Assembly: GCF_051020765.1 (NCBI RefSeq)
Contig: NC_134941.1
Location: 7,130,001 to 7,194,000, forward strand
Origin: Lasioglossum baleicum
Taxonomy: Eukaryota; Arthropoda; Insecta; Hymenoptera; Halictidae
DNA length: 64,000 nt
Reading direction: 5' to 3'
Shown in pieces: positions 49,239 through 58,713 of this stretch; positions within the stretch are counted from its first letter, which is position 1; each line of letters starts with the position of its first letter. Made by a program: the position numbers and the translations under genes. The notes under the pieces were generated by a model. It saw only the letters and a list, made by a program, of their open reading frames with translations, was not told where the DNA came from and searched no databases.

Positions 49239-49983
49239 ATCTGTTTAATTCGAGCAGACATATATGTTTTTTAAACCGTCCAGTTTTCGTCTCGTATTTT
49301 TGAGGTAAATCAACAAGTACACGTAAAAATGTTGATTATATCATTTCCTCGAAATATTGGGACATAATAATTTGACCTGAGATTGTACGTATGAATGAGT
49401 GCATTGATTACAAGTTAACCTAATGCAGTAAAGGCGTAGTATGTTCACTTCACATTGCAACGATTGTATATTGATTCGAAAAATGAATATAGGTACGCAT
49501 GAGTTTTCTCCGATTCGAGATAGTCTTTCCTTCTTTTTTTGAAACGCTGTTCACATGGCACATGGAACGTTGAAAACTCATCTGAAATACGACGAAAATC
49601 GGTCCCGAGCCATCGTCTAATATCGGAATAAAACTGTATCAGTGAAATATCAATGTGAGTCAGAAATGACTCTGGCCTGGTAGGAGTCCGGAGGTCTAAA
49701 GTAGAGATTTGGTTCATTCATTTTTAAACTTTTATTTTACGATATTTTGTAAATTCTATAAATATATAAACTCTGCGGACTAATAAACTGTAAAAAGCAT
49801 ACTATTAATCACCTTTTGCGCATAAGCTAATGTTGTATGTGAATTCTTTGGGATACCGAATAGAATTCAAAATGTAGTCCGCGAAGAGCAAGCATATTAT
49901 TGTATTTCTCGATTTATATAAAAATTTCAGTGATAATTTTGTCAGTAAAATTTTAATCCATGTTTTCTCTAGTTTATTTCCTT
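49239..49983. other. Upstream region of carrier 2 and downstream region of the CFAP210-like gene
   Basis: No exon was recognised. A 90-codon minus-strand ORF at 49445-49717 has no family match and no splice partners, and is not supported as a gene. Confidence 0.4.
49973..49978 (-). terminator. Poly(A) signal of the CFAP210-like gene
   Basis: AATAAA on the minus strand only 5 nt after the TGA stop, implying a very short 3' UTR. A second hexamer lies at 49731-49736. Confidence 0.4.
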
Positions 49984-52728
49984 TCACAAATAACAAATTT
50001 GTTCTTCCGGAACAAACTTCGTACAAACACGAAGGCGAGCTTGTCTTCTTCTAGGTGCAGTTGCTGTTACCGTTTCTCGTTTCTTTCTTAATGGTACCAG
50101 GCCCATCTCCTTTTTACATTCCTGAAATTATCAACATTCGTGTTACACCAACAAAAACATAATGTAATAAAAACAAGAAAATGCAATAATGTATAATGCA
50201 CATTCCGTCATCACATAGTTACCTCTACAGCTTTGAGAATTGGATACAGAGGTCGCACATTTCTAGATTCATGAATTACTTCATTTGCGTAATCAATAAC
50301 CCGCTGATTTTCTTTTTCAGTAACTTCCGTCATGTTTTCAACTTTCTCTTCTAAGATCTGGTCCTGCTGTCGTTCAAGTTCCTTTTGGCTCTACAAACGA
50401 CCATAATAATAATTTTATTAATTTATAGATCAGCGTATTGTCGTTCGTAGAGTTGATTCACTCACGATACATTTCCGCAACGAATTTCCATACTCCATCT
50501 TCTTCTCCCATTGCGCACCTTGCTCTTTGAGTTCAACGTCCTTGTTATATTCCACCCTTTTGAATCTCTGCATCATGTCCCAAACTTTCAGATCCTTGGC
50601 CTTCTGAAATTGCTCCAATTTCGCGGCCGCCGTTTCTTTCTGAAGATCTTGCAACTGCTTCCGCATATGAGCCTCGCGCTCCTTTCGCTTTCTCTCCTTT
50701 TCTTTGTACAGCGCCTCCTGTTCCTCTGTGGCTTTTTCGAAGATTTTGTTCTCCAATTCTTTCGTCGACTTCATGAATGTTCGATGTTTCTCCGCTATTG
50801 ATAACAAATCAAATCTCAAGTTTATTACTACAAAATCAGAAGTCCAAGTGCCATCCATATATGTGACTGACACGACAATCAATGTCTTAAATAATATAAT
50901 ATAAAATTATGAGAATCACCAATAACTTGAGCTTTGAGCTCAATGTTCTGTTTCCTTTTCAATGGAATTTCTTTATGCATTTTACTAATTCGTGTCTTAG
51001 CATTCTGATAGGCCTCGATCGCTCGATCCTCGAACTCATCTTCTTGTTGAAGCTTAAGATCGTAACGTTTCTTCTCTTCGATGGCGTCTCTGAAGAATTG
51101 CTTCAGCTTCTGTTTCTTATTCAGTAACTGTAAATATATTTATAAAACGATGTGAATTGTTGAAATAAGAAAAGCTGGGTAGAAGAAGCAAATACAGAAG
51201 AAGTTGGAGATTCGAACTTCCTGTTCCTCGTGCTCCTTTATATCCTGCAGATATTTATTTATATTAATCTGATCCTGTTTCTCAGCCTCGAATTCTTCAG
51301 TCTTCTTTTCGTTCGCGTTCTTTTCATTTTCTTCGATCCTACGGTCGTCGGTGTACTTTATCGTACAAACATTATAGGAAGATTGTTCAAACATGTCAGA
51401 ACTTACTGTTCTCTTAATCCACTTGCATATTTCCTCTGCTGCTCAAGTCGTTTCTTCGCAGTTTCTTGTTGTTCCTCCTCGTACTTCGCTACATCAGACT
51501 TCATTAAATTCACATACCTATCTTCTTCTTCTTGGTCCATGCGTCTGATGGTTTCTTGGAACTTCACTTGAGCATCCAGTTCTCTGTAGCACTGCCAAAC
51601 GAATTTTTGATGGGTTCGTATTTCATCGGCGGAAGTTCATACTGGATTGTGTAAATTACCTCAGAAACCACCAGAGCTCGATTAATGCGTCTGCACGTTG
51701 GTTTTCTATACAGAATTAACCTTTTAGCTTGTCTTATTATTTCTGCCGCTTCAGCCGCCTTCTTCTCAGTACTCTCCTTCACGAATCTTTCTCTTTCTTC
51801 TTCTTCCTGTTTCTTCTTCGCTAATATTTCATCTATCATTTTCTTCTTTAAGTTCTGGTAGGTGTGAATAAGTTTATAAAAATATATTCTGTGAATTCAC
51901 ACAATTATAAAATCATTTAGCTACTTGTATAGGGTTGAGGAATTATATAATTGCACCCCATTATGTCAAACAAAATAACATGTTATTTGTACGTCGTAAA
52001 AAATATGACTATACCTCTACGACGGTGGTAAAGTTTCCTGGATTCCCTTTCTTATTATTTTCTTTTGTCTCTGCATTATTATTATTTCTGCTTGATATCT
52101 TCCTTTCAGACTCTATCGCAGGTAGGAAATCCATACAAGCTTCCGATTTCTGTTTAGGAAGAATAATGAAGAAATTGTGTAATCATTGAATAATACGATA
52201 TAAATATTATAAAGTTGTTTAACACTGATGTTACAATAATGAGCAATGTGGCTACTGACAATGCAATGTTCCGTATACTGATTTGTAAATAGACTATATT
52301 TGTTGTATAAGAAATATTATAAAATACGTTTATAATATGGAAATTTTTAAATTAAATTTAATATTCTCGAGTGAATATAACTACACACTATAAGTATAAT
52401 AATTAGACTGCGGATGTTTATGCAATTTTCAATTTTCGTAGGCAAATTTTAAGACAGTGGGATCAAATGAAATCTGATCTTCAGTGGTAATAGCCTTCGT
52501 AGATATGAAATAAATAAAAATTGTACTCAATTTTATCGAATTTAATATTCTAGTTTTTTTTGAAAATTTCCCGAAGTCATAAATGCATAAAAATCCCCAG
52601 TCTAATAATAATATATGATAATGTACCTTTAAACTAGTGGAAGATTTTATCGATTCTTTCGAAATCGATGGCGCTTTAATGACTGACTTTACAGAAGTTT
52701 CCGATCCTGGAGAAGTTTTAGAATTCAT
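49984..52728 (-). CDS. CFAP210: Cilia/flagella-associated coiled-coil protein, CFAP210 (CCDC173)-like
   Basis: Nine coding exons join in frame to 526 aa (human CFAP210 is about 550): 52728-52627, 52149-52015, 51854-51660, 51591-51407, 51338-51218, 51127-50920, 50794-50466, 50390-50223 and 50121-49984. The protein is almost wholly charged helix: Lys/Glu/Arg-rich runs such as ILAKKKQEEEERERFVKEST and KEKERKRKEREAHMRKQLQD. More specific blocks are RLILYRKPTCRRINRALVVS, KFQETIRRMDQEEEDRY and the C-terminal RPLYPILKAVE. Family role: microtubule inner protein of axonemal doublets in sperm and cilia. The assignment comes from recollected motif resemblance; another axonemal coiled-coil protein remains possible. 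The start is provisional, because an acceptor-like CAAACAG lies just upstream (52754-52748) and a short upstream coding exon might exist. Donor GTTCGA after exon 5 is weak. Confidence 0.7.
52404..52604. mobile_element. 201 bp MITE-like element, copy B
   Basis: The left end TAGACTGCGGATGTTTATGC and the inverted right end (TGCATAAAAATCCCCAGTCTA) bound 201 bp, exactly the length of copy A at 13290. Flanks read ATAATAAT on both sides, a candidate 8 bp target duplication. It sits in intron 1 of the CFAP210-like gene. Confidence 0.7.
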
Positions 52729-52982
52729 ATCATCTTGGTTGACAACCTGTTTGAAAAATTAAGTAAATTACTTTTTTAACGAAAATATAATACGTATCAC
52801 TGTATGTCACTGTATATCACTGTACGTTACTGCGCGAATAACAAATGTACATAATTTGGCTAATTTTTAATAATCTAAAAAATTTCTTAACAAAAATGTA
52901 TATATGTCACAGAGATTGGATGAAAACTGTTACATGCTTCTTTCGATTTTTCAGTTGTTGTTGTTGACATGTCAATAATTTG

Positions 52983-53201
52983 ATGGTTTCAGTACTTGTA
53001 CGTGTACAACATGCTAAAACCAGAACGGATATGATGAACTGTGTGATTGCGTTTCTTAATGATATTGCGGATAACTTTTGGGTACAATCGTTGTCTTGGA
53101 AACTGGATTCGTACGATCGATTAGCCGCATTAAAGAATATAGTATATTCAATATACTACTATTCTTTTTCACAAGATAGATTTGTGCCATTTTCAGAATG
53201 A
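52983..53201 (+). CDS. Hypothetical small protein (doubtful)
   Basis: A 72-codon frame starts MVSVLVRVQHAKTRTDMMNC and ends QDRFVPFSE. Its composition (NDIADNFWVQSLSWKLDSYD) looks protein-like rather than low-complexity. It lies divergent to the CFAP210-like gene, 254 bp from that start codon. A GATGGTTTCAG acceptor-like string overlaps its start, so it could instead be part of a terminal exon. No family is recognised. Confidence 0.25.
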   Translation: MVSVLVRVQHAKTRTDMMNCVIAFLNDIADNFWVQSLSWKLDSYDRLAALKNIVYSIYYYSFSQDRFVPFSE

Positions 53202-53893
53202 ATAATATTAAATGAAGTTGCCAAAAATGTAAGAAAAAAAGTTTCAGGTCTACAAAAATTATTTATTTTATTAATCTTTAGTGTACATACGTGTGTATCT
53301 ACGTAGATGCTTCATAAATGTAATTAATAACTAAAATAACGTTCCACTACCTATTTAAGTAAATCATTTTACATACAATAAATGATTAAAACACAACAGA
53401 AATCTGCAATTCCACGAGAGATATAATGTCATTTTCAAAATTGAGGATCGGGATAATTATATTATTAATTTATAAGGTAAATGATTCATATAATGTTCCA
53501 TAAACATAAAAACAAAATATTTTGTACACATTATTATAATACTCCAACAAACTTAAACATTATTTATGTAAGGATTTTTCTCAAATCCTTAATTTTACAA
53601 ACTAAAATGAAAAATACTCCAATACATTGATGCGTTGGAGGCGTCTCGCTTTTTTAAATATTTCTGAAGTTATAAAATATATTTAGAAGAGTCCATATTA
53701 AACTTAAAAATTCAGCCTTCTAATCAGACATGAAATTTCTCAAAAACCAAGAGTGATGGCGAGAAACAACTTTCAAAATATCCAGTTCACTTACAAAATT
53801 CAAAATTGGTGCAGAACGGTATAATCTTCCAAACTCCATTTTACCGGCAAGGACACAATTTCTGTTCCAGCAGTTTCCCGAAACCGCCACAAG
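53202..53893. other. AT-rich intergenic DNA
   Basis: No gene or repeat recognised. An AATAAA at 53378 could end the small frame upstream. Confidence 0.4.
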
Positions 53894-53969
53894 ATGGCCG
53901 CGGAGCGTGGTCGTGCACCTGTGATGACAGCACGTGCTACACCTGAGTGGCGGTCTCGATCTCGGAAAA
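53894..53969 (+). other. Possible first coding exon or YY1-like promoter motif
   Basis: CACAAGATGGCCGCGG gives a strong start context. A 25-codon Arg-rich frame (MAAERGRAPVMTARATPEWR...) then runs into the near-ideal donor AAAA|GTGAGTAT at 53970. No continuing exon was found on the plus strand within the window. CAAGATGGCC also fits the Pho/YY1-type motif found at promoters of widely expressed genes. An antisense 98-codon ORF overlaps it. It may be the start of a non-coding transcript or of a gene continuing to the right. Confidence 0.25.
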
Positions 53970-54708
53970 GTGAGTATAATCGTGTTCTAAAGATGTTCCA
54001 CGGTTCCTTGGGCCCATCTGGAATCCGCCCATTGTTGGGTCCGTGCTGTGTTTCGAATTGTGTGTCTAAAATCCGACGAGTGTCAACGTATACCACGAAA
54101 TCATCTTGTATTTACTCGACGCTCGCACGTGTGCCGCCAATGTTCCCACAGTAAATTGTGGATTCATAATTAACCTTGGCAGAGACCCGTGCTCGTTGAT
54201 CGAAGACGCTCCTTTCGAACGTTGTGAGGATAATAACAGAATAATATTGTTAGTCACGGTATTTCTTGTTACACCGTGCGACGGAAGAATCAGATATGAT
54301 TGCGATACTAACCTAACCCTTTGCACTTGTACGTTCGAAGTATGGATGCTTAACGAATCCGTTAAATAGAACGCCATAATACGTAAAACGAATTTTTATC
54401 TGACTAATCAACGTGTTCGTGTAATTTGAGATTTGAGATTTTTTGGATTTGATTTTCTTTGTGACATACATATAAAAATATCGAATCTAATGGTTGAGAT
54501 TGCCTACTGATGACTATCGATTTTAATCTATTCGATGTATTCAACGTGATGATGCGCGATGTGTTCCGTCAAATTCATGAGAGCAATATTGTTTTCGTTT
54601 GATTTCCGCGCATGCTCCCTACTGAATTCTGGATCAAATGCATTTGCAAAGTGCGTCATGCACACGCTTTTTAGTTACTGTGTTTTTCTAAATCGACATG
54701 GAAAATTA
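53970..54708. other. Intergenic DNA
   Basis: Moderate GC near 53970-54250, AT-rich after that. Overlapping ORFs on both strands have no family support. Confidence 0.35.
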
Positions 54709-56012
54709 ATACACTGTCGCGACAATGACGTCTTATATGTAGATTGTTTCTATATTTGAATTCCAACTCTATTTCATTTTTGTTCGAAGTATCTCATTTT
54801 CTATTGGATCACTGTGGTCGCTAGATTTAAATAATGTGACAGTTAACGAATTATGAATAACTATACAAATTATTTAAATAAAACATGGTAACAGGAAAAA
54901 TTTGTTTTTTTAGATAAACATTGAATATTTTAAACTGTGTAAACAAGTCGAAGGCCAATTGATATAAGAAATATTGTGTACAATATTTATAGGTTACCGT
55001 AATACAATAGAAAATAATTACAGTCGCATAGTAAGTATATTATTTTATTGGCGAATCATTAGTGATATGTATTTGTTTAAATTAAAAAATACATTTAAGC
55101 GAGGAAGAGAATTTGTTGGAATTAAACAAATAGAATAAATACACTGTTGCGACAATGACGTCTTATATGTAGATTGTTTCTATATTTGAATTTCCACTCT
55201 ATTTCATTTTTGTTCGAAGTACCTCATTGTCTACTGATTCACTGTGTGTGGTTGCTAGATTCAAATAATGTGACAGTTAACGAATTATGCATAACTATAC
55301 AAATTATTTAAATAAAACATGGTGACAGAAAAAATTTGTTTTTTTAGATAAACATTGAATATTTTAAACTGTGTAAATAAGTCGAAGGCCAATTGATATA
55401 AGAAATATTGTGTACAATATTTATAGGTTACCGTAATACAATAGAAAATAATTACAGTCGCATAGTAAGTATATTATTTTATTGGCGAATCATTAGTGAT
55501 ATGTATTTGTTTAAATTAAAAAATACATTTAATCGAGGAAGAGAATTTGTTGGAATTAAACAAATAGAATAAATACACTGTTGCGACAATGACGTCTTAT
55601 ATGTAGATTGTTTCTATATTTGAATTTCCACTCTATTTCATTTTTGTTCGAAGTACCTCATTGTCTACTGATTCACTGTGTGTGGTTGCTAGATTCAAAT
55701 AATGTGACAGTTAACGAATTATGCATAACTATACAAATTATTTAAATAAAACATGGTGACAGAAAAAATTTGTTTTTTTAGAAAAACATTGAATATTTTA
55801 ATTGTGCAAAGAAGTCGAAGGCCAATTGATATAAGAAATTTTGTATACAATATTTATAGGTTATCGTAATATAGAAAATAATTACGGTCGCATATAGTAA
55901 GTATATTATTTTATTGGGGAATCATTAGTGATATGTATTTGTTTGAATTGTTTAAATTAAAAAATGTATTTAATCGAGGAAGAGAATTTGTTAGAATTAA
56001 ACAAATAAATTA
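54709..56012. repeat. Tandem array of three units of about 430 bp
   Basis: The landmark ACACTG(T/C)(T/C)GCGACAATGACG recurs at 54711, 55141 and 55575, giving periods of 430 and 434 bp. Whole units are collinear: TTTTTGTTCGAAGTA, GTGACAGTTAACGAATTATG, ATAAAACATGGT, GTCGAAGGCCAATTGATATA and the CATTAGTGATATGTATTTGT block all recur in order. Copies 1 and 2 are nearly identical in the second half, copies 2 and 3 in the first half, and copy 3 has small indels after about 55780. No ORF is conserved across units. Confidence 0.95.
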
Positions 56013-56678
56013 ATTTCATTATTTTCGTAGTTTCATCTTGGTTTTCTTTATTATGAAATTCGTCTTACTTAATACGTCAATAATTGTCTACTTAAAATGT
56101 TGGTGTGTGGAAAAATGTGAAAATCATCTAGACAAAAATCTATAGTATTTAGACACGAAAAAATCAATAACCATTTTTGTTTATACAGATGAAAAACAGA
56201 GAATGAAAAATTATAGCTCGTCTATTATATTTGGTTATTCGAACTTCCCCTCTCTCTCTCTCTGTGTGGCATTTGTTCATATCAAAATTGAGTGCAGTGA
56301 ACGAATCTTCAATAAATAAATCAGAAACAATTTTTAGGCTTCAGTGTTATTTTTCAAGTTATATGAGACATTATTACTTCTTCCGTAAATATAAAACTGA
56401 CGTTAATTCTTTACAGGTGAAGGTGATATGTGAGAGAGGTATGTGTCGCTCCAGCTTCGGGAAAACGTGAAAATGTGAGTACACCTCAAATTCCTCGATT
56501 AACACAAATTCTGAGAAACATTTCCAAATATATACTCTGTTCAAAATGTCAAGCAATTTATATTTTATCTCAACAGCAGAACTCATAATTAAAAAATCGG
56601 TTTCGAACGCATGCATGGGATTCTGTGAAAACGATATAGGGTGAAAAGACAAAGGACGAAATTGATCAATGAAACATG
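56013..56678. other. Intergenic DNA between the tandem array and the E(spl)-type gene
   Basis: Contains a CT microsatellite at about 56250-56265. No gene recognised. Confidence 0.4.
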
Positions 56679-56684
56679 TTTATT
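56679..56684 (-). terminator. Poly(A) signal of the E(spl)-type gene
   Basis: AATAAA on the minus strand, about 840 nt past the stop. It is the first such hexamer below the K-box and Brd-box cluster. Confidence 0.5.
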
Positions 56685-56721
56685 AGAAATCTAGTATCAT
56701 TTCTCTACGTCTAGAGTAAAT

Positions 56722-57354
56722 ATCACAGGTACACGTTTCTCTATCACAAGATTCTCTGCTCGGTCACAATCTCCCGCCGACAATCCCAGCGGGAGCATAA
56801 ACATTCTCGTGCTGCGTATAACGCTCGTACATCAGACCGAGGAGATATGTATGTACATTATAACAACATTGTCGGCGCGAAAGGATATTCTGCCCCGCGA
56901 AAGGAGAACTTGTAATGATCGCTTACTCTCTGGCGATCCTCCCGCGCCAAAATCAGCAAAATAAACTTCTCGATAAAAAGTATGAAATAAAGAATAGATA
57001 TGTATCTCTGTAGAGTGGATTAAAGCTTCAGCCGCGCGACGCTGTTCCGCGAGCGTATCGTTTACATCGAGATCCTACGTTTTCTGACTGTCACGACAAT
57101 CGATTCGAATTTACAATAATACGGGCGCACATTACGAAAGAATTCATCTCATTACCCCGCCCCATACAATGTTTCACTCGTTGAGCAAATTCAAAACAGA
57201 AATCTTAAGTCTATTCCTCTTCGGATCACGAATCCGTATTTGCACACCCCGTAGGCGTATTTAAAAATAATCCCCGCAGCTTCTCGAGAACATTTCTTCG
57301 CGTTTACGATTGCCCCTCCTCGAAGGGTTCGCGAATTGTTTCGCTCGAATCACA
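56722..57354 (-). promoter_or_regulatory. 3' UTR miRNA-type motifs: three K-boxes and one Brd-box
   Basis: On the transcript strand TGTGAT (K-box) occurs at 56722-56727, 56743-56748 and 57349-57354, and AGCTTTA (Brd-box) at 57021-57027. These hexamer/heptamer motifs are known negative post-transcriptional elements in 3' UTRs of Drosophila E(spl) and Bearded genes. No GY-box (GTCTTCC) was found. Individual hexamers can arise by chance; the combination is what is notable. Confidence 0.5.
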
Positions 57355-57520
57355 GACAAAATTGCAACACCGGTATCGGCTTCCCGCTCGATGGATACTC
57401 GTTGGTGGCCCGACCATGTCATTCTTCATCTCCAAGTCTTCTTCAGGGAGTCTTCAACCGTTCGTTCGAAAAACTCGATCGCGTCCAAATTCCACCGGTC
57501 TCAGGTTCGATTCTCTGAGA

Positions 57521-58337
57521 TTACCACGGTCTCCAGATAGGCTCGTTAGGTTTGGCGACCTGCAGGAGACCTTGGTGTCCTTGAGACATGCTCTCGATTT
57601 CCGTTCGGACGGGAGAAGGTTGGCTAGAGGCTGGTGTCAGAGGCATCGAGTATTCGTCGGAGCTGAGATCGCTGCTGGATGATGGGGAAGATTGCGGTGC
57701 GGCCACGTGGATGGTCAAAGGGCCAGTTTTGTCCATGGCGTTCAGCTTGTGGCCCAAGTGGGTCATCAGTTTGGTGCCGAGGGCGACGTCCACGCCGGGA
57801 GTGGCTGCCAAACAGCGGCTGACTTCGTTGGCGCAATGCGTGTATCCGGCTCTAAAGCGATCCGCGTCGATCACAGGGTTCGCGGAAAGACGCTGCTGCC
57901 GTTGCAACTTGTGCAGATGACGCACAGTCAGTTCGAGAATATCGGCCTTCTCCAGCTTCGCGACATTCTCGCCGTCACCGGCCAGCGCTGTCACCATGAG
58001 GTCTTTCAGCTCGTCCAGGCACCGGTTGATGCGCGCTCGGCGTTTGCGTTCAAGCATAGGTTTCATCACCTGTAAATCAAAAATTAAGGAATCATTATAG
58101 AGAGGTTGTCTTTGAGATTAAACAGGGACTCCGAGATTGATCGGTAGAACAACTGACTGAATTTAGACTTTGATTCTGACAGAGTTGAAGAATATCTTAG
58201 ATAAGAATCTTCTTAGATAAACAACAAGTGGTTGTCGAAGAAGGGATTTAAAGGATGCTTACCTTTCTGTACTGATAGGTCCTGGAGATGGGCTGCTCCT
58301 GCCCGTCGACCATCATGATCTGCTCGTGCATCTGCAT
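57521..58337 (-). CDS. Hes/E(spl)-family bHLH-Orange repressor
   Basis: Two coding exons join in phase 0 to 207 aa: 58337-58263 and 58069-57521. The start MQMHEQIMMVDGQEQPIS leads into SRTYQYRK/VMKPMLERKRRARINRCL, the E(spl)-type basic region with its signature proline (P29). The helix-loop-helix continues through DELKDLM and KLEKADILELTVRHLHKLQR. An Orange domain follows at about residues 97-136 (RFRAGYTHCANEVSRCL, KLMTHLGHKLN), then a Ser/Pro-rich tail, and the protein ends in WRPW, the Groucho-recruiting motif. It is a Notch-induced transcriptional repressor of proneural genes. The closest resemblance is to the fly E(spl) m-beta/m-gamma group; which paralog cannot be settled here. The intron (58070-58262) falls within the basic region. 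Confidence 0.96.
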
Positions 58338-58574
58338 GTCGGTTAATCCTTTTGGGTACCTTCACACACCGATAACGATAAACTGCACTTCGATAGATCA
58401 CACTTTTCGAATGTCCTTGATTGTCACGGAGGCGTTAGCCTTTCGGAACTTGTCTAGAGATTGTTGTTCACTGAAAATTCGTTGGAAACGTCTCGACTAT
58501 CTTCCGACGCGTCTCCTGTTCGAACTTGGTGAACGATCACAGTGATTGTGGTGGCTGCACGGCCGTGGCTGAGG

Positions 58575-58582
58575 CTTATATA
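58575..58582 (-). promoter_or_regulatory. TATA box of the E(spl)-type gene
   Basis: TATATAAG on the minus strand, 238 bp upstream of the ATG. It predicts transcription start near 58545 and a leader of about 210 nt. Confidence 0.75.
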
Positions 58583-58650
58583 GTCAAGGGCCCTTCGGCA
58601 GGGTGGGGCAAGGGGCTTTAGCCAGGGTCCCTAGTGGGGGACAGGCCTTC

Positions 58651-58683
58651 CGTGGGAACGGTCCGTAGAGGTTGGTTCCCAAG
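58651..58683. promoter_or_regulatory. Su(H) paired site (SPS) upstream of the E(spl)-type gene
   Basis: CGTGGGAAC at 58651-58659 matches YGTGRGAAM exactly. GTTCCCAAG at 58675-58683 is the inverted partner with one mismatch. The gap is 15 bp, within the 15-17 bp spacing known for paired sites that bind Su(H)/Notch-ICD/Mastermind dimers. It lies about 70 bp upstream of the TATA box. Confidence 0.75.
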
Positions 58684-58692
58684 CAAGCACAC

Positions 58693-58713
58693 CACCTGTA
58701 AGCGGCAGCTGCC
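58693..58713. promoter_or_regulatory. Two proneural E-boxes next to the SPS
   Basis: CACCTGT (58693-58699, reverse complement ACAGGTG) and GGCAGCTGCC (58704-58713) both fit RCAGSTG. They begin 10 bp beyond the SPS. SPS plus proneural E-box is the established combined code for E(spl) activation. Confidence 0.6.

Noticed and set aside
57310..58075. Several plus-strand ORFs up to 127 codons
   Set aside because: They are shadows of the antisense bHLH-Orange exon, which has clear domain and splice support.
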